Below are positions 18,397-26,901 of a DNA stretch of 64,000 nt, one piece after another. The stretch is from assembly GCF_001548375.1 (NCBI RefSeq), contig NZ_AP017295.1, positions 4,932,501-4,996,500 of the forward strand, given 5' to 3'. The stretch's first letter is position 1. Every line of letters starts with the position of its first letter. The notes under the pieces are model-generated. The model was not told the origin of the DNA. It worked only from the letters and a program-made list of their open reading frames with translations, and ran no database searches. The position numbers and the translations under genes are program-made. This DNA comes from Nostoc sp. NIES-3756. GTDB lineage: Bacteria > Cyanobacteriota > Cyanobacteriia > Cyanobacteriales > Nostocaceae.

Positions 18397-19299
18397 GTGT
18401 TTAAATTTCTCACAAAACTTGACTATTTACTGAAAGAAACCTTTCTGGGTTTGCTGCGTGGTGGCTGGATGAATTGGGCTGCTGTCAGTACTGTTACGGT
18501 CTTACTATTCTTATTTGGCTTGAGTTTGCAAACTTCTTGGCAAGTAGAAAAACTTCTCAATCAATTTGGTAGTCAATTAGAAGTATCCGTCTATCTTGAG
18601 TCTGGTATATCAGCGCCTACTCTTGAACCATTTGTGGCGCAAGTGCCAGATGTGGTAGGAATGCAAGTTATTACTAAAGAACAGGCCTGGACTAAATTAG
18701 TTAAAGAATTAGGAATTTCTGATATTGAAGGAGCGACTCAACAACTTGGGGAAAATCCTTTAGTTGATGAGATAAAGGTTAAAGCGCGTAACTCTCAGGC
18801 TGTACCAGTTTTAGCAACTCAATTAGCTAAGTTACAGGGAGTTGAAACGGTGCAGTATGTCGATGAAGCTGTCAAACGCATTGCCCAATTGCATCGGGGT
18901 TTGAATTGGATTACTTTAACAATTACAATCATTTTAACTTTGACTGCGATCGCCGTAACTACAACCACGATTCGTCTGATTGTGCTGGCGCGTCGTCGAG
19001 AAATTGAAATTATGCAGTTAGTAGGAGCAACTACAGCTTGGATTTATTTGCCGTTTATTTTGCAGGGCGTAACTTTTGGTCTGCTTGGTGGTGCGATCGC
19101 TTGGAGTTTCATTTCTCTAATTCAACAGTTTATCGGTAAGCTACTCACCAATCAACCAGAGTTTATTCAATTTATTACCAATGGTTTACAACTAACTTCC
19201 GCTCAAATTTTACTATTACCGCTAATTCTTCTGGGCTTTGGTGCGACGGTAGGTTTGATGGGTAGTTTATTTGCTGTCCGGCGTTTTGCTAGAAGTTAG
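18397..19299 (+). CDS. ftsX: Cell-division ABC-type permease FtsX
   Basis: 300 residues, GTG start after AGGGTGAG. Four membrane helices are visible: about 26-46, then after a periplasmic domain (LEVSVYLESGISAPTLEPFV and following) at about 170-190, 213-240 and 265-290. The VKRIAQLHRGLNWITLTITI and LARRREIEIMQLVGAT motifs (cytoplasmic coupling region) are typical of FtsX. It partners the ATPase FtsE to control peptidoglycan hydrolases at the septum. FtsE is not next to it here, which is usual in cyanobacteria. It is on the same strand as the phosphatase gene, 116 bp downstream. Confidence 0.92.
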   Translation: MFKFLTKLDYLLKETFLGLLRGGWMNWAAVSTVTVLLFLFGLSLQTSWQVEKLLNQFGSQLEVSVYLESGISAPTLEPFVAQVPDVVGMQVITKEQAWTKLVKELGISDIEGATQQLGENPLVDEIKVKARNSQAVPVLATQLAKLQGVETVQYVDEAVKRIAQLHRGLNWITLTITIILTLTAIAVTTTTIRLIVLARRREIEIMQLVGATTAWIYLPFILQGVTFGLLGGAIAWSFISLIQQFIGKLLTNQPEFIQFITNGLQLTSAQILLLPLILLGFGATVGLMGSLFAVRRFARS

Positions 19300-19363
19300 T
19301 AGTTAGGGCTTTAGTGCTGAGATAATAAGGACTAAAGTCCTTACTACGAACTCTCAAATTAAT

Positions 19364-20179
19364 ATGTCATCTCAGTGGGAACGGTTATTAAAGAATCTGG
19401 GTGAGTGGCAAGGTTCATTCACCCAATATTCACCCCAAGGTCAACTTTTAAATGATATTCCGACCGTTGTTTCTTTAGAAGGGTTAAATAACAATCAGAC
19501 AGTCCGGCAGATTATTCGTCAAGAAAGTACAGAAAAGGTTCTAGAGTATAGCTCTTTGGCAAGAAGTGTCTTATTTTTTGAAAATGGGGCTTTTTCTCAA
19601 GGTTCTATTCAGTTAGGGCCGTTTTCAGAATTTGGTGCAGAACTGGGTTTAATTTATGAAAATCGCCGCCTGCGCTTGGTGCAGTTATTTGATAAAAATG
19701 GTCAACTAGACCAAGTTACTTTAATTCGTGAACATTTAGCAGGTACAGAAGTAATAGAAAATCCACCACTACAACTAGATGATTTATTAGGCGAGTGGCA
19801 AGGTGAAGCGACAACAATCTATCCTGATTGGCGATCGCCTGATACTATTTCTACAAACCTTAAATTACAGCTAGATGATAGTGGGCGCTTAATTCAAACC
19901 TTGAATTTTGCCGGACGCACTATAGCCACAACCGCTACTATTAAAGGCTCAGTTATCCTCTTTGATCAAGACCCACAAAAACAAATACAAGTATTATTAT
20001 TACCTAACGGTGCTTCTGCAACATCTCCCCTAAAAGTCCAAGTACGTCAAAGCTTTATTTTAGAAGTCGGTTGGTTAATTCAACCAAACTTACGCCAACG
20101 CATGGTTCGTAGCTACGACGATAAAGGCGAATGGGTAAGCCTAACTTTAGTAACCGAACAACGAGTTGTTAGGGAATAG
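19364..20179 (+). CDS. DUF3598-family protein
   Basis: 271 residues, no signal peptide or membrane helix. Two repeated halves can be seen: each begins with a GEWQG motif (LKNLGEWQGSFTQYSP at 9-24 and LLGEWQGEATTIYPDW at about 142-157) followed by beta-rich sequence, which fits the duplicated lipocalin/calycin-like fold of DUF3598 proteins found across cyanobacteria. Some lipocalin-fold cyanobacterial proteins act as phycobilin lyases or bind pigments, but no cofactor-binding residue can be assigned here. It lies 64 bp downstream of ftsX on the same strand. Confidence 0.8.
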   Translation: MSSQWERLLKNLGEWQGSFTQYSPQGQLLNDIPTVVSLEGLNNNQTVRQIIRQESTEKVLEYSSLARSVLFFENGAFSQGSIQLGPFSEFGAELGLIYENRRLRLVQLFDKNGQLDQVTLIREHLAGTEVIENPPLQLDDLLGEWQGEATTIYPDWRSPDTISTNLKLQLDDSGRLIQTLNFAGRTIATTATIKGSVILFDQDPQKQIQVLLLPNGASATSPLKVQVRQSFILEVGWLIQPNLRQRMVRSYDDKGEWVSLTLVTEQRVVRE

Positions 20180-20287
20180 GTAACAGATGACAGGCGATGA
20201 GCGGCTTATTAATATCACAAATTTATATTTTATGTTTATCCTAATTTATCAAGTTAATGATATAAATTAAAGCAATTATTCTTTTTT

Positions 20288-20330
20288 AAAACAACATAAA
20301 AATAAAGAAGGGCATCTTTTTGAGATGCCC
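20288..20330 (-). terminator. Intrinsic terminator on the - strand
   Basis: GGGCATCT/AGATGCCC (20310-20317 paired with 20323-20330) is a perfect 8-bp stem with a 5-base loop. On - it is followed by TTCTTTATTTTTATG, a good U tract. It would end transcripts from the O-antigen-ligase-like gene or from the candidate RNA. Confidence 0.8.
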
Positions 20331-20485
20331 GTTATGCAGGAAAACCCTTTTAGGGTTATCCCTACACCTTCCCAACAATCAGCAACAGTGGCTAATTAGT
20401 GTTAGCCACACTCACAGTCACAAACGTGAATATAATCATATTAATCATGACTAACTCTTGATGCCGCAGTGTAACCACTGAAAAC
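20305..20485 (-). ncRNA. Candidate structured RNA or long 3' UTR on the - strand
   Basis: Read on -, the order is: a CAGTG/CACTG hairpin (20467-20480), an 8-bp perfect stem GTGGCTAA/TTAGCCAC (20388-20395 with 20402-20409), a 6-bp stem AACCCT/AGGGTT (20343-20348 with 20352-20357), then the terminator at 20310-20330. Four hairpins in 170 bases ending in a T tract is what a small RNA looks like. It could equally be the 3' untranslated region of the ligase-like gene ending at 20651. No Yfr1, 6S or other family motif was recognised. Confidence 0.4.
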
Positions 20486-20650
20486 TCGTTTTAGATATCA
20501 CATGAAGATTTCGTTAAATATACTAATAGTATTTTTGTGATTAGTTATAAGGAATGAATCTGTATGGATTAGGAAGTTTATTCCTGTTTTTATAAATGAT
20601 ATTGCTTAACTAAAACTAATCAAAATTTCATTAATACAAGATTGATCTTG

Positions 20651-21988
20651 CTAATTTAAGTCTTTTTTTGGATGATTATAATAATATATATTTCCAACAA
20701 TAGCTGCCATTACTATCCAAGATAAAGTATTCACTCTAAAGTCAAACAAAGTTACATCAACAGTGTTAAATAACAGCCACTCTCCAAAAACAACGATATA
20801 ACTGAAAAAAATTAATTTATTTTTATTAGCTATATAGCTTGATTTACCTATCAGTTGAAAACCAGCAAATAATATCCAACTAAGTAGTCCAAAAAATAGT
20901 AAAGCACTCGGCAATCCGGTTTCAGCAGATAGCATTAAAAATAAATTATGCGGATGCCCCAAGTCTATATTCATTTGAGCTTTGTAAAGGTCTGTAAAAT
21001 TACGCAATCCCCACCCTGTCCAGGGACGTTGTTGAGTTAAAGACCAAGCAAACTGCCACTGAGTTTTTCGCATTAAGGCAACAGGTCTATCGGGATACAT
21101 TTCATCGTTTAATCTTGCCCAAAAGAATCCAGGAACTACCTTACGGAAAACTTGAGCAATTGGAGAGGGAGCAAAAGCTGCTAATAAAACGCTTGTGACT
21201 AGAGCCGCAACACCACCGACTAGTAAACGCCAACCTTGATAAAATGCAAAAGCCAAACAAGCAATAATTGCGATCGCCCACCCATTGCGTGAGTTAGTCA
21301 AAATCAAAGCTGTAAAGTCAGCAATGGCTGAGATTGAGAGGAAGATTATGGGAAGTGCGGGAAGATGAGTATTAAATTCTGCCTCCTGCCTCCTTTCTTG
21401 CCATTGTTCCAGCAGTAATGCAAAGCTGAGGGTGAAGGCGAGCGCTAAATAAGCGGCAAAAATGTTAGCGTGCATAAATAGAGCTGCCATACGTCCTGGA
21501 GGGGTTCCGCCAGGTGCGATCGTCCAGTCTAATAAAATCCACAAAACTTGTAGTTGCAAGTTCCAACCAAAGAACAACTGCCCAAAGCCCATAATTACCA
21601 TTGGTACGGAACCAATGACTAAAATCCAAGCTATTTGGCGTAATTGAGCAGTTGTTTGAATTAGATAACCTAAACCTGTAAATAATAGGAAAAATGGGAG
21701 TAAGTTAAACAAGCCGACAAAAGCTGCGGTTTTGTCATTGGCAAAGCAGGCGGAAACAAACAATAAAAAACTTAGTAACCCAAATCCCCAATTGATGCGG
21801 CGGCTAATAATGCTGCGGTATTGGCGTACCCAAGTTACTAAGGTTGCAAGCATAATGCTTACAAATCCCACAAAAGGTGTAAGTGGAAAAAATAATAGTC
21901 CCAATTGAAAGCAATTCCAAGAAAATTGGCAGTCAGATTTGGGATGGTAAAAAGCTAACTTCAAGTTAGAACCCCAGTTAATAGTCAT
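20651..21988 (-). CDS. O-antigen ligase/Wzy-like polysaccharide polymerase or ligase
   Basis: 445 residues with about ten to twelve membrane helices spread along the whole length. A large extracytoplasmic loop (about residues 275-345) carries ARLNDEMYPDRPVALMRKTQWQF, WTGWGLRNF and GHPHNLFLMLSAETGLP, the blocks typical of the Wzy_C/WaaL superfamily, where arginines and the GHPHN-like His take part in glycan transfer. Members either polymerise repeat units or ligate glycan to a lipid. It lies about 9 kb from the hps-type glycosyltransferases on the opposite strand; a role in the same surface polysaccharide is possible but only inferred. Start is the ATG at 21988. Confidence 0.83.
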   Translation of the reverse strand: MTINWGSNLKLAFYHPKSDCQFSWNCFQLGLLFFPLTPFVGFVSIMLATLVTWVRQYRSIISRRINWGFGLLSFLLFVSACFANDKTAAFVGLFNLLPFFLLFTGLGYLIQTTAQLRQIAWILVIGSVPMVIMGFGQLFFGWNLQLQVLWILLDWTIAPGGTPPGRMAALFMHANIFAAYLALAFTLSFALLLEQWQERRQEAEFNTHLPALPIIFLSISAIADFTALILTNSRNGWAIAIIACLAFAFYQGWRLLVGGVAALVTSVLLAAFAPSPIAQVFRKVVPGFFWARLNDEMYPDRPVALMRKTQWQFAWSLTQQRPWTGWGLRNFTDLYKAQMNIDLGHPHNLFLMLSAETGLPSALLFFGLLSWILFAGFQLIGKSSYIANKNKLIFFSYIVVFGEWLLFNTVDVTLFDFRVNTLSWIVMAAIVGNIYYYNHPKKDLN

Positions 21989-22065
21989 TTAATTAGTTGT
22001 CAGTGAACAGTGAACAGTCAACATCATTCTGATAACTGTTCACTGATGCACTCACTTCAAATATT

Positions 22066-22908
22066 TCAAGCCAATTCCCAACATTCAGCACGGGTAAGAC
22101 GGATTTGTGCTAGAGCAAAAATAGTAGGGATGATGCGACCGTAGTTTGTAGCGATGGTTCTCCAGCCTAAATCGGCGAAAAACCAAGCCCACATAACCGG
22201 GCCAACAAAGGCAAAGAGGCCGCGAACTGTCCCATAACGGGCTGCGTTTACAGTCATACCCTGACGCGCCATTTGCAATGCAACATAGCTTTGAAACTGT
22301 GTTGTCGCTGCTTGTGAGCCTTGAATGAGTGCGTCTTTAGTTACTTGGTAAGTCGCAAAGTGGATAGCAAATTGTCGGGCAATTTGTTGTAATACAAATG
22401 GCTTAACAAGGGATGTAACAGCTAAGGCGCTACCACCTTTTAAAAGCAAACCCAAGGGATCAGGTTGCAACAACAGAGGCAAAGGTTCTTTTACCTCTGA
22501 TTTCACAAGCTGACGTTGCACTTGCGTAGCCAATTTTTGTTTTTCTTTTTCCGGTAATTTTTTCCAAACTTGCCCTAGCAGATGTAAAAATACTTCTGCT
22601 TCTAAATCAATTGTTGTTAAATCTTGAGAGTAAGGAATTTTTAGATACTTACAGACTTGAATTAATGCTTGACGATAAGTTACTTGGTTTGTCTTTCCTC
22701 GTAATACCGTCACTCCATCGGCGGCTAAAAACCGAAAGCGATTTTCTAGTGAATCTAGCCAAGCTTCTCTACTTTGGCTTTGAATTTCGATAGGTTCAGG
22801 TGTCTGAACATAATCGAGGGGATTGAACTTACGACTAAACAAAATTGCTGTTAAGTCCTGCAATTCTTCTTCAGTTGCTAACTCTAACGCCGCCCTCAGT
22901 TCATCCAA
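22066..22908 (-). CDS. YaaW-family protein
   Basis: 280 residues. The N-terminal MDELRAALELATEEELQDL helix, the central DLEAEVFLHLLGQVWKKL block and a C-terminal hydrophobic region (FAFVGPVMWAWFFADLGW, then IIPTIFALAQIRL) match my memory of the YaaW family (DUF3944 plus ubiquinol-cytochrome-c-chaperone-like region) known from E. coli YaaW and many cyanobacteria. The region around 160-225 is Ala/Gln-rich and may be membrane-associated. The function is not known. It is followed 77 bp downstream by the ligase-like gene on the same strand. STRR-type repeats lie both upstream (about 22985-23045) and downstream (about 21995-22035). Confidence 0.7.
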   Translation of the reverse strand: MDELRAALELATEEELQDLTAILFSRKFNPLDYVQTPEPIEIQSQSREAWLDSLENRFRFLAADGVTVLRGKTNQVTYRQALIQVCKYLKIPYSQDLTTIDLEAEVFLHLLGQVWKKLPEKEKQKLATQVQRQLVKSEVKEPLPLLLQPDPLGLLLKGGSALAVTSLVKPFVLQQIARQFAIHFATYQVTKDALIQGSQAATTQFQSYVALQMARQGMTVNAARYGTVRGLFAFVGPVMWAWFFADLGWRTIATNYGRIIPTIFALAQIRLTRAECWELA

Positions 22909-22984
22909 TGTCCCTTCCTCCCTTCCATGCAGCTTTCCTGTACCCTATTCTACTATTAGCTATCAGAATATATGGAAAGTGCTG

Positions 22985-23045
22985 TATCAGTTAACAGTTA
23001 TCAGTGAACAGTGACATTATCTGATAACTGTTAACTGATAACTGA
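22985..23045. repeat. STRR-type short repeats (CAGTTATCAGT/TAACTG family)
   Basis: A run of TTAACAGTTATCAGTGAACAG-like and TGATAACTGTTAACTGATAA-like words; the two halves are mutually inverted, so the tract can fold on itself. The same word family recurs at 10280-10310, 21995-22035, 32765-32800, 40713-40770 and 52375-52420. Confidence 0.8.
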
Positions 23046-23070
23046 TTAAGTTTCCCCATTCCCCAATCTT

Positions 23071-24099
23071 ATGAATGACGTTGTAATTATCGGTGCAGGT
23101 ATCGCTGGCTTGGTTTGCGCCCAACAGTTAAGTCAAGCTGGATATTCGGTTTTAGTTGTGGAAAAGTCCCGTGGTTTAGGCGGACGAGTGGCTACTCGGC
23201 GTTTACACGGAACTTGGGCAGATCATGGAGCCTGCTATTTAAAGCCTAAAGGTGAATTATTTACTAGTTTTGTAGAATTATTATGCGATCGCCATATTTT
23301 AGCAACCTGGAATGAACTCCAGCCCAACGCCACACCACGTTATGTTGCGCCTGCGGGAATGAGTGCGATCGCTAAATTTCTGGCGCAAAATATTAATATT
23401 CTGCTAAATCAGCGTGTTACAGAAATTAACTTAACACCGGAAAAAAGCTGGCGTTTAACTTTAGAATCTAGCAATGAAGAATTAACTGCCAAAGCTTTAG
23501 TTATTGCTATTCCTGCACCTCAAGCAACGATGTTATTAAATTCGTTGGGGGAGGATGTGTTAGGTAAAGAATTTCTGACAAATTTGAGTGCTGTAGAATT
23601 TTATCCTTGTATTAGTGCGATCGCGGGAGTACCTCCTTCATCTCATCCCTTACCAACCTGGAAAGCTCATACCTTTGTCGATGATGTTGTTTTGGGATGG
23701 ATTGGTTTAGATAGTAGCAAGCGTCCTCAAACTCAACAATCAGTATTTGTTTTGCAAAGTAGCGCCAATTTTGCCCAACTGCATCTAGAGGCTTCAGATT
23801 TACAACCTGTAGGTCACAAGATGTTGAAGTATGCAGCCCAGGCTCTAGAACTTCCTTGGCTAGAAACACCAGAATGGTTACAAGTACACCGTTGGCGCTA
23901 CGCCTTCCCTCGTAACCCTTGGCAACATCAAGTTTTAGCCGCACAAGCTGAACTACCTTTAGTCTGTTGTGGTGACTGGTGTGGCGGCAATCTCGTAGAA
24001 GGAGCAATGCTTTCTGGACTAGCCGCATCTGTAGAGATTAATAATGTTTTGAATCAGCTAGTTCTACCAGAGGAAAACTTTCTCAAAGTGTTTATCTAA
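23071..24099 (+). CDS. FAD-dependent amine-oxidase/renalase-like oxidoreductase
   Basis: 342 residues. VVIIGAGIAGLVCAQQL (4-20) is the Rossmann dinucleotide-binding GxGxxG motif, EKSRGLGGRVATRRL (31-45) the second FAD-contact motif of the amine-oxidase superfamily, and a C-terminal CCGDWCGGNLVEGAMLSGLAA block (about 308-328, split: CCGDWCGG and VEGAMLSG) closes the FAD site. The architecture and length match renalase-like or small NAD(P)/FAD oxidoreductases of cyanobacteria. Substrate unknown. The gene stands alone on + between two - and + genes; a hairpin terminator follows directly. Confidence 0.87.
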   Translation: MNDVVIIGAGIAGLVCAQQLSQAGYSVLVVEKSRGLGGRVATRRLHGTWADHGACYLKPKGELFTSFVELLCDRHILATWNELQPNATPRYVAPAGMSAIAKFLAQNINILLNQRVTEINLTPEKSWRLTLESSNEELTAKALVIAIPAPQATMLLNSLGEDVLGKEFLTNLSAVEFYPCISAIAGVPPSSHPLPTWKAHTFVDDVVLGWIGLDSSKRPQTQQSVFVLQSSANFAQLHLEASDLQPVGHKMLKYAAQALELPWLETPEWLQVHRWRYAFPRNPWQHQVLAAQAELPLVCCGDWCGGNLVEGAMLSGLAASVEINNVLNQLVLPEENFLKVFI

Positions 24100-24114
24100 G
24101 CTTGTTCTTTCCTT

Positions 24115-24140
24115 CTCCCAATCTTGGGAGGGGAATTTTT
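24115..24140 (+). terminator. Intrinsic terminator after the FAD oxidoreductase gene
   Basis: CTCCCAA (24115-24121) pairs with TTGGGAG (24124-24130), followed by GGGAATTTTT. Only a 2-base loop is formed in the fully paired state, so the top pairs probably open. It lies 16 bases after the stop codon. Confidence 0.65.
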
Positions 24141-24731
24141 ATGAGGATAGGGTGTGTCTCGTCATTTAGCCACAACTCTCTATATTTACATCTATCGTTA
24201 GGTAGTTTACATAAGTTCAAAATTTTTATTTTTGTTATTAATTACATTACTTTATCAAAGTAATATCTCTTAAATAGATTATTTATCAAACCAAGCCTTA
24301 CAAAGTAGTTCCATTGATATTTAATAAGTAATATTAACAAAATATTTTAGTCATACTTCGCTTAGTTCTTTACTATTATTCATAGTAGTAAGATAGTTTT
24401 CGTCTGATCCCTAAAGATAAGTACTTAATTTTGTGTAGATTTTCATTAAAATCTCATAAATTTGAAAAAATTAAAATATAACTAGAAAACATCAGACTCT
24501 TTTAGTCTATTGAGTACTCTTTTTTAAGCGTTATACTGTCAATCAGTCTCAATTCCTAAATAACGTGTAGAGCCAAATTCCTGGACATCTACAATAAATA
24601 AAAAGTTCGTTCACGGTCGGAATATCAACACCGAGATAACTTCTAAATCGTTGTCTGAAAGAGATTGCCATTTAGAAGGATGTTTCTCTCGACAAATTTA
24701 ATCGCTGAACAGATAAAAAAGGAGTTAAAAA
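24131..24731. other. Long AT-rich intergenic region, no gene recognised
   Basis: About 600 bases with no supportable ORF on either strand (a 61-codon - frame at 24643-24828 overlaps the next gene and has no features). The right end holds an AAAAAGGAG ribosome-binding site 6 bases before the ATG at 24732. The length suggests a long leader or a distal promoter for the small gene that follows. Confidence 0.45.
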
Positions 24732-25112
24732 ATGATGAAAACAGTAGTAAATTTAACACAACAATCAGTACTGGGAGAGATTGACAATGTTTTGGATACT
24801 TATTCCTATCATCCTTATCAACAAGCATTTGCTATTCCCGATTTGCGCCAAGAGTTGATTGCCTTTGTACTCAACCGTATTCCCTGCTTGTATAGCGTCA
24901 TATCCGACGAACAACTACTAATGCAAAGCTGTGATCAAGAAAGTTGGTTGAACAACAAGTTACCTCGTAGTCCATTAGAACAGCAACAACACTTACAACG
25001 TTTAATTCACCAAGGTATTTATTCTATTTTTCAAGAAAAGGCAGACTGGATTAGTCATCACCTTTGTGAATCTGTACAGATAGGCTGTGAACCATCCCAC
25101 TGGTTTGGTTAA
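24732..25112 (+). CDS. Small conserved-looking cytosolic protein, possibly ComFB-like
   Basis: 126 residues with a strong AAGGAG ribosome-binding site. No signal peptide or membrane helix. The FAIPDLRQELIAFVLNRIPC segment (about 32-51), with the LNRIP core and following LYSVIS, recalls the YALNRLPPLY region of ComFB-type late-competence proteins of cyanobacteria, but the rest does not match clearly, so I treat it as unknown. The C-terminal half is polar with QQQHLQRLIHQGIYSIFQEK helices and ends ...CEPSHWFG. It stands alone in front of a dispersed-repeat region; the long untranslated region upstream suggests its own regulation. Confidence 0.7.
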   Translation: MMKTVVNLTQQSVLGEIDNVLDTYSYHPYQQAFAIPDLRQELIAFVLNRIPCLYSVISDEQLLMQSCDQESWLNNKLPRSPLEQQQHLQRLIHQGIYSIFQEKADWISHHLCESVQIGCEPSHWFG

Positions 25113-25124
25113 TTATTAGTCATT

Positions 25125-25230
25125 AGTGAGCCAGCGCGGTCTTCTCTTCGAGAGGCTGCGCCAAGGGGGTTTCCCCATGAGCGACTGGCGAACCCCGTTC
25201 GCGTTAGCGTCCCGAAGGGAAGGGTCAATA
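25125..25230. repeat. Dispersed GC-rich palindromic repeat, copy 1
   Basis: Contains GGTCTTCTCTTCGAGAGGC and GCGCCAAGGGGGTTTCCCC (about 25138-25177) and further nested palindromes (GTTCGCGTTAGCG, TCCCGAAGGGAAGG). The core TTCTCTTCGAGAGGCTGCGC is repeated at about 49990-50010. It is noncoding and looks like a small cyanobacterial repeat element. Confidence 0.75.
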
Positions 25231-25335
25231 GTCATTAGTCATCAGTCATTGATAAATTAACAAAAATCAATGAATATAGACTGTGGACTCTGGACTATTG
25301 ACTAATAAATCTGGACTATTGACTAAGTATGAAAT
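25225..25335. repeat. Short tandem words (GTCATTAGTCAT / GACTATTGACTAA)
   Basis: Repeats of TCATTAGTCA and of TGGACTATTGACTA with one-base variation run between the dispersed repeat and the next gene. A 73-codon - frame at 25267-25488 lies largely in this repeat and is not supported as a gene. 25336-25510 holds nothing recognisable. Confidence 0.7.
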
Positions 25336-25510
25336 GATAGCTGAGGTAGGCAGATGCAATAAACTACGCCTTAATAAAAGCGTACATATTGCTGCAAAGA
25401 AGCAAGCTATGTGTAGCGTTTCGTAGTGCTTGGTTCCCCGATGGACAAAATGATTTTTGCTTAAAAAAGCGGCTCTACACACTCTCAAAATTAGAGTGAG
25501 GACAAACTAG

Positions 25511-25744
25511 TTACCTTAGCTGATAGCGTTCTTCTTCTGTGGATACGTGAACATATTCCGGGAGAGAACGTTCATTTTCCTCGTACTCTTGTTGAAATAA
25601 TTCAACAACGTCAATAAGCTCACCACGAGCTTGGTCTGGTGTTTTCACCCAAGGGTGATAACTAGACATTGTGGAAATGGCTGAAACAAATGTACCATTA
25701 TCGCCAGGACGGTTCAGGGTGGTGTAGGCTTGCTGAGACTGCAT
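25511..25744 (-). CDS. Small acidic protein of unknown function
   Basis: 77 residues, acidic, no membrane segment or signal. The C-terminal part DVVELFQQEYEENERSLPEY is a predicted amphipathic helix rich in Glu. The N-terminal part is polar (AYTTLNRPGDNGTFVSAIST). Coding is suggested by sensible composition and by its position alone between repeats and the hydrolase gene, with a 104-bp gap. The start ATG at 25744 lacks a strong ribosome-binding site. I do not recognise the family. Confidence 0.5.
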   Translation of the reverse strand: MQSQQAYTTLNRPGDNGTFVSAISTMSSYHPWVKTPDQARGELIDVVELFQQEYEENERSLPEYVHVSTEEERYQLR

Positions 25745-25848
25745 GAGGATAGCCTGATAGTTGAAATTACATCTTTAGTGTAAAAGCAAATCCTTAAAAG
25801 TAGGTAAATTTCGGTGTAATTTTCAACTTTGGTAATCTTTTGCACAAA

Positions 25849-26766
25849 TTAATTGGCTTGCAATTCTGGTGCAGCCACTTGCAAAAACTCTCGCACATGT
25901 CGCAGATAAGTAGGCGCGTCTTCTAGCATGGGAAAATGCCCAGTATCAGGCATTACTACAAATTTCACCTTGTTATTTAAGGCTGCGGCTTGTTGTCCCA
26001 TTTGGGCGGGAATAATTTGGTCATACTCTCCAGCCACCAGTAGAGTTGGTACTTGTAATTTAGCAAACTCTTGGGGCATTAATTCAGATTGAGCTTTGCT
26101 GACAGAAGTAAATATTGTTCCTAAAGCTGTATCATAATCGGCAACGAGAAAATCTTCTAAAAAAGCTTGGCGATCGCTCTTTGGTATGGGACGATGTAAA
26201 AATCTCGCCATGAACATCTGGTCAGCAAAGGGAATTTTCCCTAACCATTTGGGGCGGAATTTGACTACATAGCCACCAAATTTATGAAAAGCGGCAAAGG
26301 CTTTTTCGTCGTACTCAAAAATACCGCTACAAGTTAAAATTCCCCGTTCCACTCGTTGGGGATAGAGGTTGAAAAATAATGTGGCTACAGAAGCACCCAT
26401 TGAGTGAGCATTAATATAAACACGCCCAAGTTGCAATTCATCAAGTAGAACTGCTAAATCTTGGGCGTATTCTTCTAATTCATAAGTCAATTCTTGGATG
26501 GCTTGAGACTTTTGTTGATTTGTCTCAGCCTCAGCTATAGACTCACTAGCTTGGGCAACAGTTGGTTTGCCTTTGGAACGTCCAAACCCACGTAAATCGT
26601 AGAGTAGACAATCAAATTGGTCTGATAAAGCATGGGCTGTACTTTGCCAATACCGAGCCGAACCAGCCCAACCATGAATAAACACCATCACAGGCTTTGC
26701 TGTTGCAGATGGCTGTTTTATCCACTCGTAATAATGTTCAACGCCGCGAACAGTAATATAAGGCAT
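25849..26766 (-). CDS. Alpha/beta-hydrolase fold enzyme
   Basis: 305 residues. VMVFIHGWAGSARYWQ (27-42) is the oxyanion-hole HG motif, YDLRGFGRSKG (about 57-67) the next strand, INAHSMGASVATLF (about 118-131) the nucleophile elbow with Ser in the S-M-G context, GEYDQIIP (about 246) the Asp region and PDTGHFPML (about 273) the catalytic His. The full triad is present. The long insertion around 150-200 forms the lid and differs from close paralogues. The substrate cannot be told from sequence; haloperoxidase, esterase and hydrolase annotations are all used for this type. Short repeats of TTCGTAATTCGTAATTG lie just upstream (26787-26818). Confidence 0.88.
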   Translation of the reverse strand: MPYITVRGVEHYYEWIKQPSATAKPVMVFIHGWAGSARYWQSTAHALSDQFDCLLYDLRGFGRSKGKPTVAQASESIAEAETNQQKSQAIQELTYELEEYAQDLAVLLDELQLGRVYINAHSMGASVATLFFNLYPQRVERGILTCSGIFEYDEKAFAAFHKFGGYVVKFRPKWLGKIPFADQMFMARFLHRPIPKSDRQAFLEDFLVADYDTALGTIFTSVSKAQSELMPQEFAKLQVPTLLVAGEYDQIIPAQMGQQAAALNNKVKFVVMPDTGHFPMLEDAPTYLRHVREFLQVAAPELQAN

Positions 26767-26784
26767 TTGTCAATAGTCCGAAAA

Positions 26785-26895
26785 TAATTCGTAATTGATA
26801 ATTCGTAATTCGTAATTGTTAGCCTACAGATTTAGATACAAATAACTAAACTTGCAGGTTTTATCTAATTAAACTACGAATTACGAACTACGAAT
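26785..26895. repeat. TTCGTAATTCGTAATTG-type short tandem repeat
   Basis: TAATTCGTAATTGATAATTC-like words on one side and the complementary ACTACGAATTACGAAC words at about 26873-26895 on the other, so the region upstream of the hydrolase gene and downstream of clpX is a long imperfect inverted repeat. The same word occurs at 41871-41903 and, inverted, at 49060-49097. Confidence 0.75.
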
Positions 26896-26901
26896 TAGTA
26901 A

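Larger units (their letters stand above)
20180..20650. other. Structured intergenic region, no protein gene
   Basis: Between the converging DUF3598 gene (+) and O-antigen-ligase-like gene (-). It holds four hairpins, described in the ncRNA candidate entry; the remaining DNA (20180-20300 and 20500-20650) is AT-rich without an ORF. A TATAAT hexamer on + sits at 20431-20436 but lacks a convincing -35. Confidence 0.5.

Noticed and set aside
23612..24028. 138-codon - strand frame
   Set aside because: Antisense to the FAD oxidoreductase, which has the Rossmann and FAD motifs.
25267..25488. 73-codon - strand frame
   Set aside because: Most of it lies in the short tandem repeats; no ribosome-binding site, no recognisable domain.
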